Shown here in pieces: positions 8,039 to 16,015 of a stretch of 40,252 nucleotides of DNA (positions are counted from its first letter, which is position 1; the number at the start of each line of letters is the position of its first letter). The notes under the pieces were generated by a model. It ran no database searches. It worked only from the letters and a program-made list of their open reading frames with translations, and had not been told where the DNA came from. Position numbers and translations under genes: made by a program. This DNA is from DASYYE01 sp035946955 (lineage in GTDB: Bacteria > Actinomycetota > Actinomycetes > Streptosporangiales > Streptosporangiaceae), in the NCBI GenBank assembly GCA_035946955.1, contig DASYYE010000147.1, forward strand, positions 1 through 40,252, written 5' to 3'.

Positions 8039-9007
8039 CTACGCCGGCAGGATCCTGACGCTGCGCGCCAGTGCCTGCGCGGTGGGCAGGTCCGGGCAGC
8101 CAGCGGTACCACCGGGCGCCTGGGTCGAAGCGGCGCCAACGGCGCAGCCGAGCGCGACTGCCCCGGCGAGGTCCAGGCCGCCGAGCAGGCCAGCGATGAG
8201 CCCCGCGTTGAAGCAGTCTCCGGCACCCGTCGTGTCCACTGGGGCCATCAGCGGCGGTTCGGCGCGGCAGCGCTGGGTGCCTTCAGTCCACAGCGCGCCA
8301 CGTGTCCCCGCCTTGACCACCAGGCCGGGACCGAGCGCGGCCATGGCCTCGGCCAGGGTCGGCGTGCCGGACAGGCGCAGTGCCTCGGTCTCGTTGGGCA
8401 GCAGCAGGCCGGTGGCTGCGAGCGTGTGCCGCAGGTTGTCATCACCCCACCGCTGGGCCGGATCCCAGTTGGTGTCCAGTGAGGTGCTGGCGCCGCCCGC
8501 GCGGGCGGCGCCCAGCAGGCCGGGCAGGCCCGGCCCAAGCGAGCGCTCCACCAGGAAGTAGGAGCTGACGTGGACGTGCCGGGCCGCGGTGAGGAGGCTG
8601 GCCGGGACGTCCTGCGCGGTCAGCGTCGTCATGGCGCCGGTCGCGGTGAGGATCGCCCGGTCCTGGCCCGCCGACAGCGCCACCGTCATGCCGGTCGGCG
8701 TGCCCCGCCGCACCACCACCGCCCCGGTGCCGACTCCCTCCCGGGTCAGTTGGCCGAGCATGAACTCCCCGGCCGGGTCGTCGCCGACCGCCGCGGCCAG
8801 CGCGACCCGCAGCCCGAGCCGCGCCGCGGCCACGGCCGTGATCGCGGCGGACCCGCCGACCACCAGCGAGATGCCGTCCACCAGCTTCTCCTGCTGGCCG
8901 AACGCGGGGTTGACGTCGCCGCCGGTCACCAGCACGTCGGGATTGCAGTCACCGACCACCAGCAGGTCCAGGCAGCCGTCTGGCGGCGGCCCGTCAGGCG
9001 GTAACAA
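8039..9007 (-). CDS. PfkB-family sugar kinase (candidate galactosamine kinase)
   Basis: 322 aa from TTG 9007. The start overlaps the upstream DeoR gene by 14 bp, and a later start would remove the first beta strand (LDLLVVGDCNPDVLV). Ribokinase-fold hallmarks are N-terminal GGSAAITAVAAARLG (sugar binding), the phosphate/nucleotide stretch LPNETEAL and the C-terminal PfkB signature DTTGAGDCFNAGLIAGLL with catalytic Asp. The family phosphorylates sugars or nucleosides using ATP. It is the last gene of the leftward catabolic operon. Since the operon already has a LacC-type kinase for the second phosphorylation, I infer this one makes the hexosamine-6-phosphate needed by the AgaS-type protein. 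Substrate is inference; the kinase family is certain. Confidence 0.88.
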   Translation of the reverse strand: MLPPDGPPPDGCLDLLVVGDCNPDVLVTGGDVNPAFGQQEKLVDGISLVVGGSAAITAVAAARLGLRVALAAAVGDDPAGEFMLGQLTREGVGTGAVVVRRGTPTGMTVALSAGQDRAILTATGAMTTLTAQDVPASLLTAARHVHVSSYFLVERSLGPGLPGLLGAARAGGASTSLDTNWDPAQRWGDDNLRHTLAATGLLLPNETEALRLSGTPTLAEAMAALGPGLVVKAGTRGALWTEGTQRCRAEPPLMAPVDTTGAGDCFNAGLIAGLLGGLDLAGAVALGCAVGAASTQAPGGTAGCPDLPTAQALARSVRILPA

Positions 9008-9779
9008 CCTTGATCCCTGCGTCCGCGAGCCGGGCCGCGTCGGCCGGCGCGATGCCCGTGTCGGTCACCAGCACGTCGATCTCGGCGATGGTGCAGATCC
9101 GCGCGAACGCACGCCGGCCCACCTTGGAGCTGTCGGCGGCTACCACGACCTGGGCCGCGCGGCCGGCCATCAGCCGGTTGATGCTGGCCTCGCCCTCGTG
9201 GTGGGCGGTCGCGCCAGCAACCGCGTCGATCCCGTCGACCCCGAGGATCGCTGTGTCCAGCGTGACCTGCTCCAGTACACCGGTGGCCAGCGGGCCGGTC
9301 AGCTCATAGGACTGCGGCCGGGCGACCCCGCCGGTGGTGACGATCTTGATGTGCTGGCGGACGGCCAGTTCGGTGGCGATGTTCAGCGCGTTGGTCACGA
9401 TGGTGAGCGCGGGCGGCGCCGCGCCCGCGCTGAGGTCGGCCCGTACCGCCAGGGCCCGGGCCACCTCGGTGGTCGTGGTCCCGCCGTTCAGGCCGATGAT
9501 CTGGCCGGGCAGCACCAGTTCCGCGGCAACTGCGCCGATGCGCTGCTTCTCCGACGGATGCCGCTCGGTCTTGTAGCGCAGCGGCAGGTCGTAGGTGACG
9601 CCCTGGGCCAGGGCGCCGCCCCGGATCCGGGTGAGCATCTGCTGCTGGGCCAGTTCGTCGAAGTCGCGCCGGATGGTCGCGGCCGATACACCGAGCTCCG
9701 CCGCGGCGCGGTCCACCTGGAGCTGGCCGTCGGCGGCGAGCAGTTCGAGCAGCTCGTTCCAGCGGCGGTAGCGGCTCAC
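8994..9779 (-). CDS. DeoR/GlpR (AgaR-like) transcriptional repressor
   Basis: 261 aa. GTG at 9779 with GGAGGGAGG a few bases upstream. The N-terminal DeoR helix-turn-helix (residues 1-57) shows VDRAAAELGVSAATIRRDFDELAQQQMLTRIRGGA. The C-terminal sensor domain, an isomerase-like fold that binds sugar phosphates, shows GLNGGTTTTEVARAL, LTIVTNALNIA, TTGG--RPQSYEL and the AADSSKVG motif. Such proteins repress sugar-catabolic operons until a phosphorylated intermediate binds. It sits inside the operon between aldolase and PfkB kinase genes, 70 bp after the aldolase stop, and probably controls the divergent promoter region at 15874-16015. The ligand is likely galactosamine-6-P or a tagatose phosphate, by analogy to AgaR. 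Confidence 0.9.
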   Translation of the reverse strand: MSRYRRWNELLELLAADGQLQVDRAAAELGVSAATIRRDFDELAQQQMLTRIRGGALAQGVTYDLPLRYKTERHPSEKQRIGAVAAELVLPGQIIGLNGGTTTTEVARALAVRADLSAGAAPPALTIVTNALNIATELAVRQHIKIVTTGGVARPQSYELTGPLATGVLEQVTLDTAILGVDGIDAVAGATAHHEGEASINRLMAGRAAQVVVAADSSKVGRRAFARICTIAEIDVLVTDTGIAPADAARLADAGIKVVTA

Positions 9780-9849
9780 CGGCGCCTCCCTCCATTTCTG
9801 GCGATCCTACTGACGGCAAATCCTGCTCTGTTCCGGAGAAAACCGCGCA

Positions 9850-10686
9850 TCAGCACGCGCGCAGCACCCGCAGCAGCCGCGTCACCTCTCCGGCAATGGC
9901 GTCCCGGCCAGCGGCACCGTAGCGCCGCGGGTCGACGAGTGCGGCGTCAGCCGTCAGGCAGGCCCGGACCGCGCCGGTGAACGCCTTGTTCAGCCGCGTG
10001 CCAACGTTGATCTTCGTCATGCCGGCCGTCACCGCAGCGGCCAGCCCCGCATCCGGCACGCCGGACGAGCCGTGCAGGACCAGCGGGACCGGCACGGCCC
10101 GGTGAATCCGCGTGATGAGGCCGGTGTCGAGGACGGCGTCCCGGGTGAGCATGGCGTGCGAGCTGCCGACCGCGACCGCCAGCGCGTCGACACCGGTCGC
10201 GGTGGCGTAGACCGCCGCCTGGTCAGGCCTTGTCCTGGCCCGGGCGCTGTGCACGCCGTCCTTGCCGCCGACCTCACCGAGTTCGGCCTCGGTCCAGATC
10301 CCGCGCTCCCGGCACCACCGGGCGATCCGCGCCGTGGCGGCCACGTTGTCGTCGTAGGCCAGGCTGGAGGCGTCGTACATGACCGAGCCGAGCCCGGCAG
10401 CGGCCGCCGCCCGCACCAGTTCCTCACCCGTGGCGTGGTCGAGGTGCACCGCGACCGGTACCGAGGCCGCCCCGGCGACCGCGAGCACCGCGGCCGCGAT
10501 CGGCTCGAGCGCCCCGTGGTAGGCCACGCAGTTCTGGCTGATAGCCAGGACCACCGGCGCGCCAGCGGCCTCCGCCCCCGCCACGACCGCCTCGGCGTGC
10601 TCGATCCCGACGATGTTGAACGCGCCAACGCCGCGGCCCGCCGCGCTGGCCGGCCACACGATCTCGCGCATCGCAACCGCAGGCAT
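9850..10686 (-). CDS. class II ketose-bisphosphate aldolase, GatY/KbaY type (tagatose-1,6-bisphosphate aldolase)
   Basis: 278 aa from ATG 10686, with GGGGGCGG upstream and a TGATG overlap with a preceding mini-ORF. Class II aldolase features are HLDHAT (catalytic Asp and Zn-ligand His), AELGEVGGKDGV, the second metal His in VGSSHAM, GSSGVPD phosphate loop and KINVGTRLNKAF. The enzyme splits tagatose- or fructose-1,6-bisphosphate into dihydroxyacetone phosphate and glyceraldehyde-3-phosphate using Zn2+. Beside a LacC-like kinase and AgaS-type deaminase, tagatose bisphosphate is the likely substrate. The frame stays open upstream, but only because of a local duplication at the gene junction, so I use the start that matches family length. 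Confidence 0.9.
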   Translation of the reverse strand: MPAVAMREIVWPASAAGRGVGAFNIVGIEHAEAVVAGAEAAGAPVVLAISQNCVAYHGALEPIAAAVLAVAGAASVPVAVHLDHATGEELVRAAAAAGLGSVMYDASSLAYDDNVAATARIARWCRERGIWTEAELGEVGGKDGVHSARARTRPDQAAVYATATGVDALAVAVGSSHAMLTRDAVLDTGLITRIHRAVPVPLVLHGSSGVPDAGLAAAVTAGMTKINVGTRLNKAFTGAVRACLTADAALVDPRRYGAAGRDAIAGEVTRLLRVLRAC

Positions 10687-10802
10687 CAGCCGCCCCCGGT
10701 GACCGCAACGCTGGCCAGTAGTTGCGAGGCCTCCGCCGGGTCGATCTCGCGCATCGCGAAGGCAGGCATCAGCCACCCCCAGTGACCTGCACGCTGGCCA
10801 GT
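10659..10802. repeat. imperfect 61-bp tandem duplication of the kinase/aldolase gene junction
   Basis: 10659-10719 and 10742-10802 are 61-bp direct copies (53 of 61 identical by eye) offset by 83 bp, with 22 bp between them. Each copy holds the last codons of the kinase (LASV-VTGGG stop) and the first codons of the aldolase (MPA-AMREI), joined by TGATG. Confidence 0.9.
10686..10769 (-). CDS. 27-aa junction mini-ORF created by duplication (possible translational relay)
   Basis: The ATG at 10769 overlaps the kinase stop (TGATG), and its own stop overlaps the aldolase ATG at 10686 in the same way. The product starts as the aldolase does (MPAFAMREI) and ends as the kinase does (LLASVAVTGGG). It looks like a by-product of the 83-bp duplication rather than a functional peptide, but it keeps unbroken stop-start coupling between kinase and aldolase. 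Confidence 0.45.
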   Translation of the reverse strand: MPAFAMREIDPAEASQLLASVAVTGGG

Positions 10803-11803
10803 GCCCGCGTGTAGTCCGCCAGTTCGAACTGCCCGGCGGCCGGTGCCGCGGCCGCCGCGGTGCCGAGCGCCGCGGCCTCCCGCAGCCGCCGCGGCCAGGG
10901 CGTGCCGAGGGCAAGCCCGCGGGCCAGCCCGGCTACCACGGCGTCCCCCGCGCCTATCGGGTTCCCGGCCACGCGGCCCGGTGGTGCCGCGCGCCAGGTG
11001 CCCTCGCCGGTGACCGCGAACAGGCCGTCCCCGCCGAGCGACACCACGACCGCGCGGGCGCCCGCGGCCATCAGCTCCCCGGCCGCTCCCGCGATGGCGG
11101 CCAGGTCGGCGCCGTCCGGTCCCGACAGGCACCGGCCCACAGTGTGTTCCAGTTCGGCCAGGTTCGGTTTGACGATCGCCGGGCCTGCGGCCGCGCCGCG
11201 CAGTAGGGCTGGCCCCTCCGCGTCCAGCACCGCCGGTACCCCGGCGGCTGCCGCCCGCGCCGCCAGCACGGCGTAGCTGTCCTGCGGCAGTCCCGGGGGC
11301 AGGCTCCCCGACAGGACCACCGCCGAGCTCCCAGCCAGCGATTTTTCATACGTAACCAGGAACGCTGCCCACTCGGATCGCGAAACGACTGGCCCCGGTT
11401 CGTTGAACAACGCCGTCTCACCACGGGCGGTGTCCACGACGGCGAAGGTCCGCCGGGTCTCGCCGGCGACGGCGGTGAAGTCGGCGCGCACCCCGGCCCC
11501 CGCGAGCCCGGCCCGCAGCGCGTCGCCGGTGACCCCGCCGGCCAGCCCGGTCACCAGGGTGTCGTTGCCGAGCGCGTGCAACGTCCGGGCCACGTTGACG
11601 CCCTTGCCGCCGGGGCAGACCCGCACCTCCCGGGGCCGGTTCACCCCGGACCAGTCCACCTCGCCCACGTGGTGGGTCACGTCCAGTGCCGGGTTGAGCG
11701 CGACGACAACAACGCCTGTTTTCCATGATCCTGAAGACTTTTCAGTCGCTGTGACCGAAAAGTCTTCAGGATCATGGAAGCGGGGGTGGCGCACCACGTC
11801 CAC
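10769..11803 (-). CDS. PfkB-family hexose-phosphate kinase, LacC/FruK type (tagatose-6-phosphate kinase)
   Basis: 344 aa if started at GTG 11803, which directly abuts the stop codon of the AgaS-like gene. The recognisable family start (VVVVALNPALDVTHHVGEVDW) begins only at about residue 31. The first 30 residues (HPRFHDPEDFSV---EKSSGSWKT) are translated from a 59-bp palindromic element, and no in-frame ATG/GTG/TTG exists between the element and the family start. Other motifs are CPGGKGVNVARTLHALG, VVLSGSLPPGLP and NPIGAGDAVVAGLARGLAL (GAGD catalytic Asp). The enzyme phosphorylates hexose-6- or hexose-1-phosphates to bisphosphates; between AgaS and the aldolase, tagatose-6-P is the best substrate. 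The N-terminal extension is unusual and may need trimming or tolerate translation. Confidence 0.85.
   Translation of the reverse strand: MDVVRHPRFHDPEDFSVTATEKSSGSWKTGVVVVALNPALDVTHHVGEVDWSGVNRPREVRVCPGGKGVNVARTLHALGNDTLVTGLAGGVTGDALRAGLAGAGVRADFTAVAGETRRTFAVVDTARGETALFNEPGPVVSRSEWAAFLVTYEKSLAGSSAVVLSGSLPPGLPQDSYAVLAARAAAAGVPAVLDAEGPALLRGAAAGPAIVKPNLAELEHTVGRCLSGPDGADLAAIAGAAGELMAAGARAVVVSLGGDGLFAVTGEGTWRAAPPGRVAGNPIGAGDAVVAGLARGLALGTPWPRRLREAAALGTAAAAAPAAGQFELADYTRALASVQVTGGG
11721..11779. repeat. palindromic repeat element, copy 1 (inside kinase N-terminal coding region)
   Basis: Two 27-nt arms (11721-11747, 11753-11779) match at 26 of 27 positions around a 5-nt loop. Outer ends are TTCCATGATCCTGAAGAC and the reverse complement. 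It is far more AT-rich than the flanking DNA. A diverged copy with the same arm and loop lengths lies at 26119-26177, so this is a dispersed element rather than a simple terminator. Confidence 0.85.
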
Positions 11804-12709
11804 CTAGCGGGGGGTCAGGATTACCGACCGGCTCAGGTTCCGTGGCCGGTCGGGGTCCAGGCCGCGGGCCTGCGCCAGGGCGGCGGCCAGCCGGTGCACG
11901 AGCACCAGCTCGGCCAGCGGGTCCGCCTGGCCCAGCCAGGCCTGGCCGCCCGCGGCGGCCACCTCGCCGGCCAGCCCGTCGGGCGCGGGGCCGAGCAGCC
12001 ACACCACGCTGCCCGGCCCGGTGACCGCGACCGGCCCGTGGCGGTACTCCATGGCCGGGTAGGCCTCCGTCCACATACCCGCGGCTTCGCGCAGTTTGAG
12101 TGCTGCCTCGCTGGCCAGCCCGTATGTCCAGCCGGTGCCGAGGAAGGTGAACTGCTGGGCGCTGGTCAGCGCTTCCGGCAGCTGGCCGGCCAGCATGTCC
12201 TCGGCCTCCCGTGCCGCCGTGGTTATGTCATGGCCGAGGTGGGCACGCAGCAGCGCCAGCTCAGTGGTGGCGAAGCGGGTCTGTACCACCGACAGCTCGT
12301 CGGCGAAGTCCAGCGCAATGAACGCGTCGGCCGCCGCCGCGACCGGGGTCTGCGCGCTGGCGGTGATCGCCAGCGTGGGGACCGTGCCGTCGAGTTGCGC
12401 GAGCAGCTGGCGGACCTCGGTGGTGGTGCCCGACCGGGACAGCACCACCACCTGGTCGTACCGGCGGTCCAGCGGCATCTCCGAGGCCGCGAACGCGTCG
12501 GTCTCGCCGTGCCCCGATGCCTCGCGCAGCGCGGCATAGGACTGCGCGATGAACCAGGAGGTGCCACAGCCCACCACCGCGACCCGCGCGGTGCGGGCGG
12601 GCAGCAGGTCCGCGACCGCTGCCACCAGCTCGGCCGCGCGCCGCCAGCACCCCGGCTGCGAGGCCACCTCGGCCTCCATGCTGGTTACCCTCTTTGCCCC
12701 GTCCGCCAC
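11804..12709 (-). CDS. agaS: AgaS-like SIS-domain protein (galactosamine-6-phosphate deaminase/isomerase)
   Basis: 301 aa from GTG 12709, which has GGAGG 6 nt upstream; ATG 12679 (291 aa, with AGAGGG upstream) is an alternative. Two SIS (sugar isomerase) domains: the first has VAVVGCGTSWFIAQSYAALRE and the second FLGTGWTYGLASEAALKLREAAG followed by EYRHGP, typical of AgaS/FrlB/GlmS-C proteins. SRSGTTTEV marks a phosphosugar-binding loop. AgaS converts galactosamine-6-phosphate to tagatose-6-phosphate and ammonia. There is no glutaminase domain, so it is not GlmS. Its stop is followed at once by the LacC-like kinase start. FrlB-type fructosamine-6-P activity is an alternative, but the GH114 gene and tagatose-type enzymes favour galactosamine. 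Confidence 0.82.
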   Translation of the reverse strand: MADGAKRVTSMEAEVASQPGCWRRAAELVAAVADLLPARTARVAVVGCGTSWFIAQSYAALREASGHGETDAFAASEMPLDRRYDQVVVLSRSGTTTEVRQLLAQLDGTVPTLAITASAQTPVAAAADAFIALDFADELSVVQTRFATTELALLRAHLGHDITTAAREAEDMLAGQLPEALTSAQQFTFLGTGWTYGLASEAALKLREAAGMWTEAYPAMEYRHGPVAVTGPGSVVWLLGPAPDGLAGEVAAAGGQAWLGQADPLAELVLVHRLAAALAQARGLDPDRPRNLSRSVILTPR

Positions 12710-12720
12710 TGGGAGCCTCC

Positions 12721-13602
12721 TTACGTTCCGGCGAGCCCGGTCGCTGCGACCGACCTGATGAAGTACTTCTGGGCCACGAAGAAGACCAGCAGCATCGGGG
12801 CCAGGCTCATTACGTTGCCCGCCATCAGCAGCGTCCACTCGGTGGAGTGCGCGCCCTGGAACGTCGCCAGCCCCAGGGGGAGCGTCATCTGGTCCGTGGA
12901 GGTGATGGCGATCAGCGGCCAGAGGAAGTTGTTCCACGAGTCAAGGAACGTCAGCGCGGCGAGCGTGGCCAGGGCGGGCAGGGACAGTGGCAGCACCATG
13001 CGCCACAGCACCGTGAGCCTGCTCGCGCCGTCGACCCGCGCCGACTCCTCGTACTCGATCGGCAGCGTGCGGAAGAACTGACGCAGGAAGAAGATGCCGA
13101 ACGCCGTCGCCGCATTGGGCAGGATGAGCGCGCCGATGTGGTCGATGCCGACCTGGGCCAGCACGTGGATGCCGAGCCACTTGGTGATGATGAACTGCGG
13201 GATCATCGTCACCTGGAACGGGACCATGAGCGTGGTCATGATCACGGCGAACAGGGCCCCCCGGCCGAGGAAACGGAGCCGGGCGAACGCGTACCCGGCC
13301 AGCGAGCACAGGACCAGGTTGCTCACCACCGTGGTGACCGCCACGGCCGCGCTGTTCAGGAAGAACCGGACGAACGGCTCGGCCCGCAGCGCGTCCGGGT
13401 AGTTGGCGAAGTGGAGCGTGTGGGGGATGAGGATCGGCGGGAAGTGCAGCGCCTCGGCGGGCGTCTCGACCGACGTGACGACCAGCCACACGAACGGGAA
13501 GACCAGTACCAGGGTGGCGGGCAGGAGCACCAGGTGCCAAGGGCTGAACGGCAGCCGGAACCGCCGCCGCGCAATGACTGAAGACGATGCGGCCATGGTC
13601 AT
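12721..13602 (-). CDS. ABC sugar importer permease, MalG type
   Basis: 293 aa. The ATG at 13602 overlaps the stop of the partner permease (ATGA). Six predicted membrane spans (first about 21-40, LVLLPATLVLVFPFVWLVV). The cytoplasmic EAA loop reads EYEESARVDGASRLTVLWRMVLPLSLPAL, where the ATPase docks. The C-terminus AQKYFIRSVAATGLAGT is typical of CUT1-family MalG proteins. It works with the MalF-type permease and lipoprotein SBP to import oligosaccharides. No ATPase gene is in the locus, so a shared MsiK-like ATPase encoded elsewhere is expected. Confidence 0.93.
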   Translation of the reverse strand: MTMAASSSVIARRRFRLPFSPWHLVLLPATLVLVFPFVWLVVTSVETPAEALHFPPILIPHTLHFANYPDALRAEPFVRFFLNSAAVAVTTVVSNLVLCSLAGYAFARLRFLGRGALFAVIMTTLMVPFQVTMIPQFIITKWLGIHVLAQVGIDHIGALILPNAATAFGIFFLRQFFRTLPIEYEESARVDGASRLTVLWRMVLPLSLPALATLAALTFLDSWNNFLWPLIAITSTDQMTLPLGLATFQGAHSTEWTLLMAGNVMSLAPMLLVFFVAQKYFIRSVAATGLAGT

Positions 13603-14582
13603 GACCTGTAGTAGGTGAACCGGCGGCCGACCCGGAACTGGACCGCGGTGACCACGAGGATGATCAGGAACAGGAAGTAGGCGATCGCGGAGGCGTAACC
13701 AAAGTTGAAGTTCTGGAAGGCCTGCTCGAAGAGGTAGTAGACGAGGACGGTGGTCGCGTTCAGTGGGCCGCCCGAAGTGCTGAGGTATACCTCGTCGAAC
13801 AGTTGCAGCGCATTGATGGTCAGCCAGACCGCGAGGAACAGCGAGGCCGGGCTGAGCAGCGGCAGCGTGACCCGGCGGAACGTGGTCCACCGGCTGGCCC
13901 CATCCACGGCCGCGGCGTTGAGCAGCACCTGCGGCACGCCCTGCAGCGCGGCGAGGTAGATCACCACGGCGAACCCGGTCCAGCCCCAGATGGTCATGAC
14001 CACGATCACGAACAGCGCCTGGGACGGGGAGTTCAGGAACTGCTGCGCGGGGATGCCCAGCAGGCTGAAGAAGTAGTTCACCACCCCGTATGAGGGGTCG
14101 AACAGCCAGATGAAGACCAGCGCCTCACTGATCGTGGAGATCGCCATCGTGGCGTACGCGGCGGTGCGGTACAGCGAGATGAACCGGATCTGCCGGTTCA
14201 TCGCGACCGCGAGGAACAGCCCGACGATCATCGTGCCGGGCACGAACAGCGCCGTGTAGACCAGGGTGTGCTCGACCGCCTGCCCGACCACCGGGTCGTG
14301 CAGCATGGCCCGGTAGTTGCGCAGCCCCACGTAGGGGGTGTCCGGCGACAGCAGGTTGTTGCGCTGGAACGACATGACCGCCGACCAGATGATCGGCACC
14401 GCGCCGAACAGCAGGATGATCGCCACTCCTGGCGTCACGAACGCCCAGCCGGTGAACTGCTCCGGCACTGGCACGCGCCGTCGCGCCGTCCGCGCTGGCT
14501 GCGGGCGCCGCCGTCGCGGCACAGGCCGCCTGCGGCCAGGCTCGGTGCGCCCGCGGCGGAGCAGGGCAGAGGGGGCGGCCAC
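13599..14582 (-). CDS. ABC sugar importer permease, MalF type
   Basis: 327 aa from GTG 14582, one base after the SBP stop codon. The first about 40 residues are Arg/Pro-rich and cytoplasmic; a later start nearer PVPEQFTGWAF is possible but lacks a clear site. Six membrane spans follow, beginning GWAFVTPGVAIILLFGAVP. The EAA loop is LLNAAAVDGASRWTTFRRVTLPLLSP. The ending QFRVGRRFTYYRS is usual for the family. It is the second gene of the leftward operon and overlaps the MalG-type gene by 4 bp, consistent with stoichiometric production. Confidence 0.92.
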   Translation of the reverse strand: MAAPSALLRRGRTEPGRRRPVPRRRRPQPARTARRRVPVPEQFTGWAFVTPGVAIILLFGAVPIIWSAVMSFQRNNLLSPDTPYVGLRNYRAMLHDPVVGQAVEHTLVYTALFVPGTMIVGLFLAVAMNRQIRFISLYRTAAYATMAISTISEALVFIWLFDPSYGVVNYFFSLLGIPAQQFLNSPSQALFVIVVMTIWGWTGFAVVIYLAALQGVPQVLLNAAAVDGASRWTTFRRVTLPLLSPASLFLAVWLTINALQLFDEVYLSTSGGPLNATTVLVYYLFEQAFQNFNFGYASAIAYFLFLIILVVTAVQFRVGRRFTYYRS

Positions 14583-14583
14583 G

Positions 14584-15873
14584 TCAGCCGTTCGGGTTCG
14601 CGAGCGCCTGGTTGACCTGCTGCGCCGCGCTGGTCAGCGCGGCATTCGGCTGGCTCTTGCCGAGCAGCACCGACACGAGCATGGTGCCGAGGATCTGCGA
14701 GACCTTCGGGTACCGCGGAGTCTGCGGGCGTGCCTGGCGGACGTTGCCCAGGTTGGCGATGAACGCGTCCACACCGGGCAGGGCCTTGTCCATCTGCTGC
14801 AAGAACCCCGGCGAATACTCCACCGACCGCCGGATCGGCAGGTCCCCGGTGCGCAAGGCGAAGTAGCGCACCTGCGGCGCGGCGGAGAGCCAGAGCAGGA
14901 ACCTCTCTGACGCCTGGGCCTGGGCGGAGCCATTGTTGAAGACCACCCAGTTGTCCGGGCCGGAGATGGTCTGGTGACCGCCGCTGGTGCCGGGGAACGA
15001 CGGCATGACCTGCACGCCGTAGTGCACGTTCGGGAACGCCGACAGGTCCCAGGGACCAGTCACCAGCATCCCGATCTTGCCGGAGTCGAACAGGTTGGTG
15101 TAGGCCGAGTCGGTTGGGTCCAGGTACATCGAGTGGTCGCTGACCGCCATGGTGCGCAGGGTCTCCAGTGCCTGGAGCCCGGCGGGTGAGTCGAAGGCTG
15201 CCTTCTTGTCGCTGGGCGCCAGGATGGACCCGCCCGCCTCCCACAGCAGCGCCTCCCAGTGCCACACGGTGTCCTCGGTGCCCGGGGTGACGTACGCGGT
15301 GCCGAACTGCTTCTTCGCCGGGTCGGTGAGGGCGCGCGCATCGGCCACGAACTGCTGCCAGGTCCAGGCCGCCGTCGGCGGCGTGAGGTGTGCCTGGGCG
15401 AACAGCGTCTTGTTGTAGACCACGGCCAGGTTGTCCACGAGCGCCGGGATGCCGATGACCTTGCCGTTGACCGTTGCCACGTCGCGCTCGCCGACCCAGA
15501 AGTCGGACCAGTCCACGCCGGGCTGGGCCACCACGTGGGTCAGGTTCACCACCTGCGGGATCTGTGCCACGTTCGGGGCCCACGAGCCGTACAGGTAGGC
15601 GATGTCCGGCGGGCTGCCGCCGCGCACCGCGGTGAGCACCTTCTGCAGCGTGAGGTCGTTGTTGACGTACAAGCTCGACACCGTCTGGCCCGGGTGCGCC
15701 TTGTCGTAGACGCTGACCAGGTGCGCGAACGCCTTGGCTTCGGCGCCGGTGTAGCCCTCCCAGATCGAGATCGTGCCGCTGCCCGAGTTGCTGCTGGCAT
15801 CCGATCCACAGGCCGCCACGCCGAGCACGGCGGCGCAGCACGTGGCGGCCATCCGCAGCCAGTGAGTTCTCAT
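14584..15873 (-). CDS. ABC sugar importer substrate-binding lipoprotein
   Basis: 429 aa from ATG 15873 (AGAGGG upstream); starts further upstream would bury the signal peptide. Lipoprotein signal: MRTHWLRMAATCCAAVLGVAAC, with lipobox LGVAAC and Cys near residue 22, then a Ser-rich linker. The mature part is a periplasmic-binding fold of the CUT1 extracellular solute-binding family 1: ISIWEGYTGAEAKAF, GSPPDIAYLYGSWA, GIPALVDNLAVVYNKTLF and GPDNWVVFNNG. It is membrane-anchored and captures oligosaccharides for the two permeases. First gene of the leftward operon, reading from the divergent promoter shared with the GH4 gene. The ligand is predicted to be galactosamine oligomers from the neighbouring GH114, which is inference. 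Confidence 0.92.
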   Translation of the reverse strand: MRTHWLRMAATCCAAVLGVAACGSDASSNSGSGTISIWEGYTGAEAKAFAHLVSVYDKAHPGQTVSSLYVNNDLTLQKVLTAVRGGSPPDIAYLYGSWAPNVAQIPQVVNLTHVVAQPGVDWSDFWVGERDVATVNGKVIGIPALVDNLAVVYNKTLFAQAHLTPPTAAWTWQQFVADARALTDPAKKQFGTAYVTPGTEDTVWHWEALLWEAGGSILAPSDKKAAFDSPAGLQALETLRTMAVSDHSMYLDPTDSAYTNLFDSGKIGMLVTGPWDLSAFPNVHYGVQVMPSFPGTSGGHQTISGPDNWVVFNNGSAQAQASERFLLWLSAAPQVRYFALRTGDLPIRRSVEYSPGFLQQMDKALPGVDAFIANLGNVRQARPQTPRYPKVSQILGTMLVSVLLGKSQPNAALTSAAQQVNQALANPNG

Positions 15874-16015
15874 GGTGCCCTCTGTTGCGCGAAGAGCGGA
15901 TGTTTGAAACATCATCACGCGTGGCCAAGGCCGTATGTCAACCCTTGGTAGCTGATTTCAGCGCGTTTTCTGCGCAGTCTTGCTCGAAGTTGACTCAAAT
16001 GCGACACTGTTGCGC
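15874..16015. promoter_or_regulatory. divergent promoter/operator region of the galactosaminan locus
   Basis: 142 bp between the SBP and GH4 starts. For the leftward operon a TTGACA -35 (complement of 15936-15941) is followed after 18 bp by a weak -10 TGATGA (complement of 15912-15917). A CCAAGG-N12-CCTTGG inverted repeat at 15923-15946 covers the -35. A GCGC-GTTTTCT-GCGC repeat (about 15961-15975) lies nearer GH4. One of these could be the DeoR-regulator operator. Confidence 0.45.

Noticed and set aside
10687..10914. N-terminal extension of the aldolase
   Set aside because: Arg/Pro-rich out-of-frame reading of the kinase end and duplicated junction; family start is at 10686.
11774..13081. 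Large plus-strand open frames opposite the importer and AgaS genes
   Set aside because: High-GC antisense shadows without domains, RBS or typical codon use.
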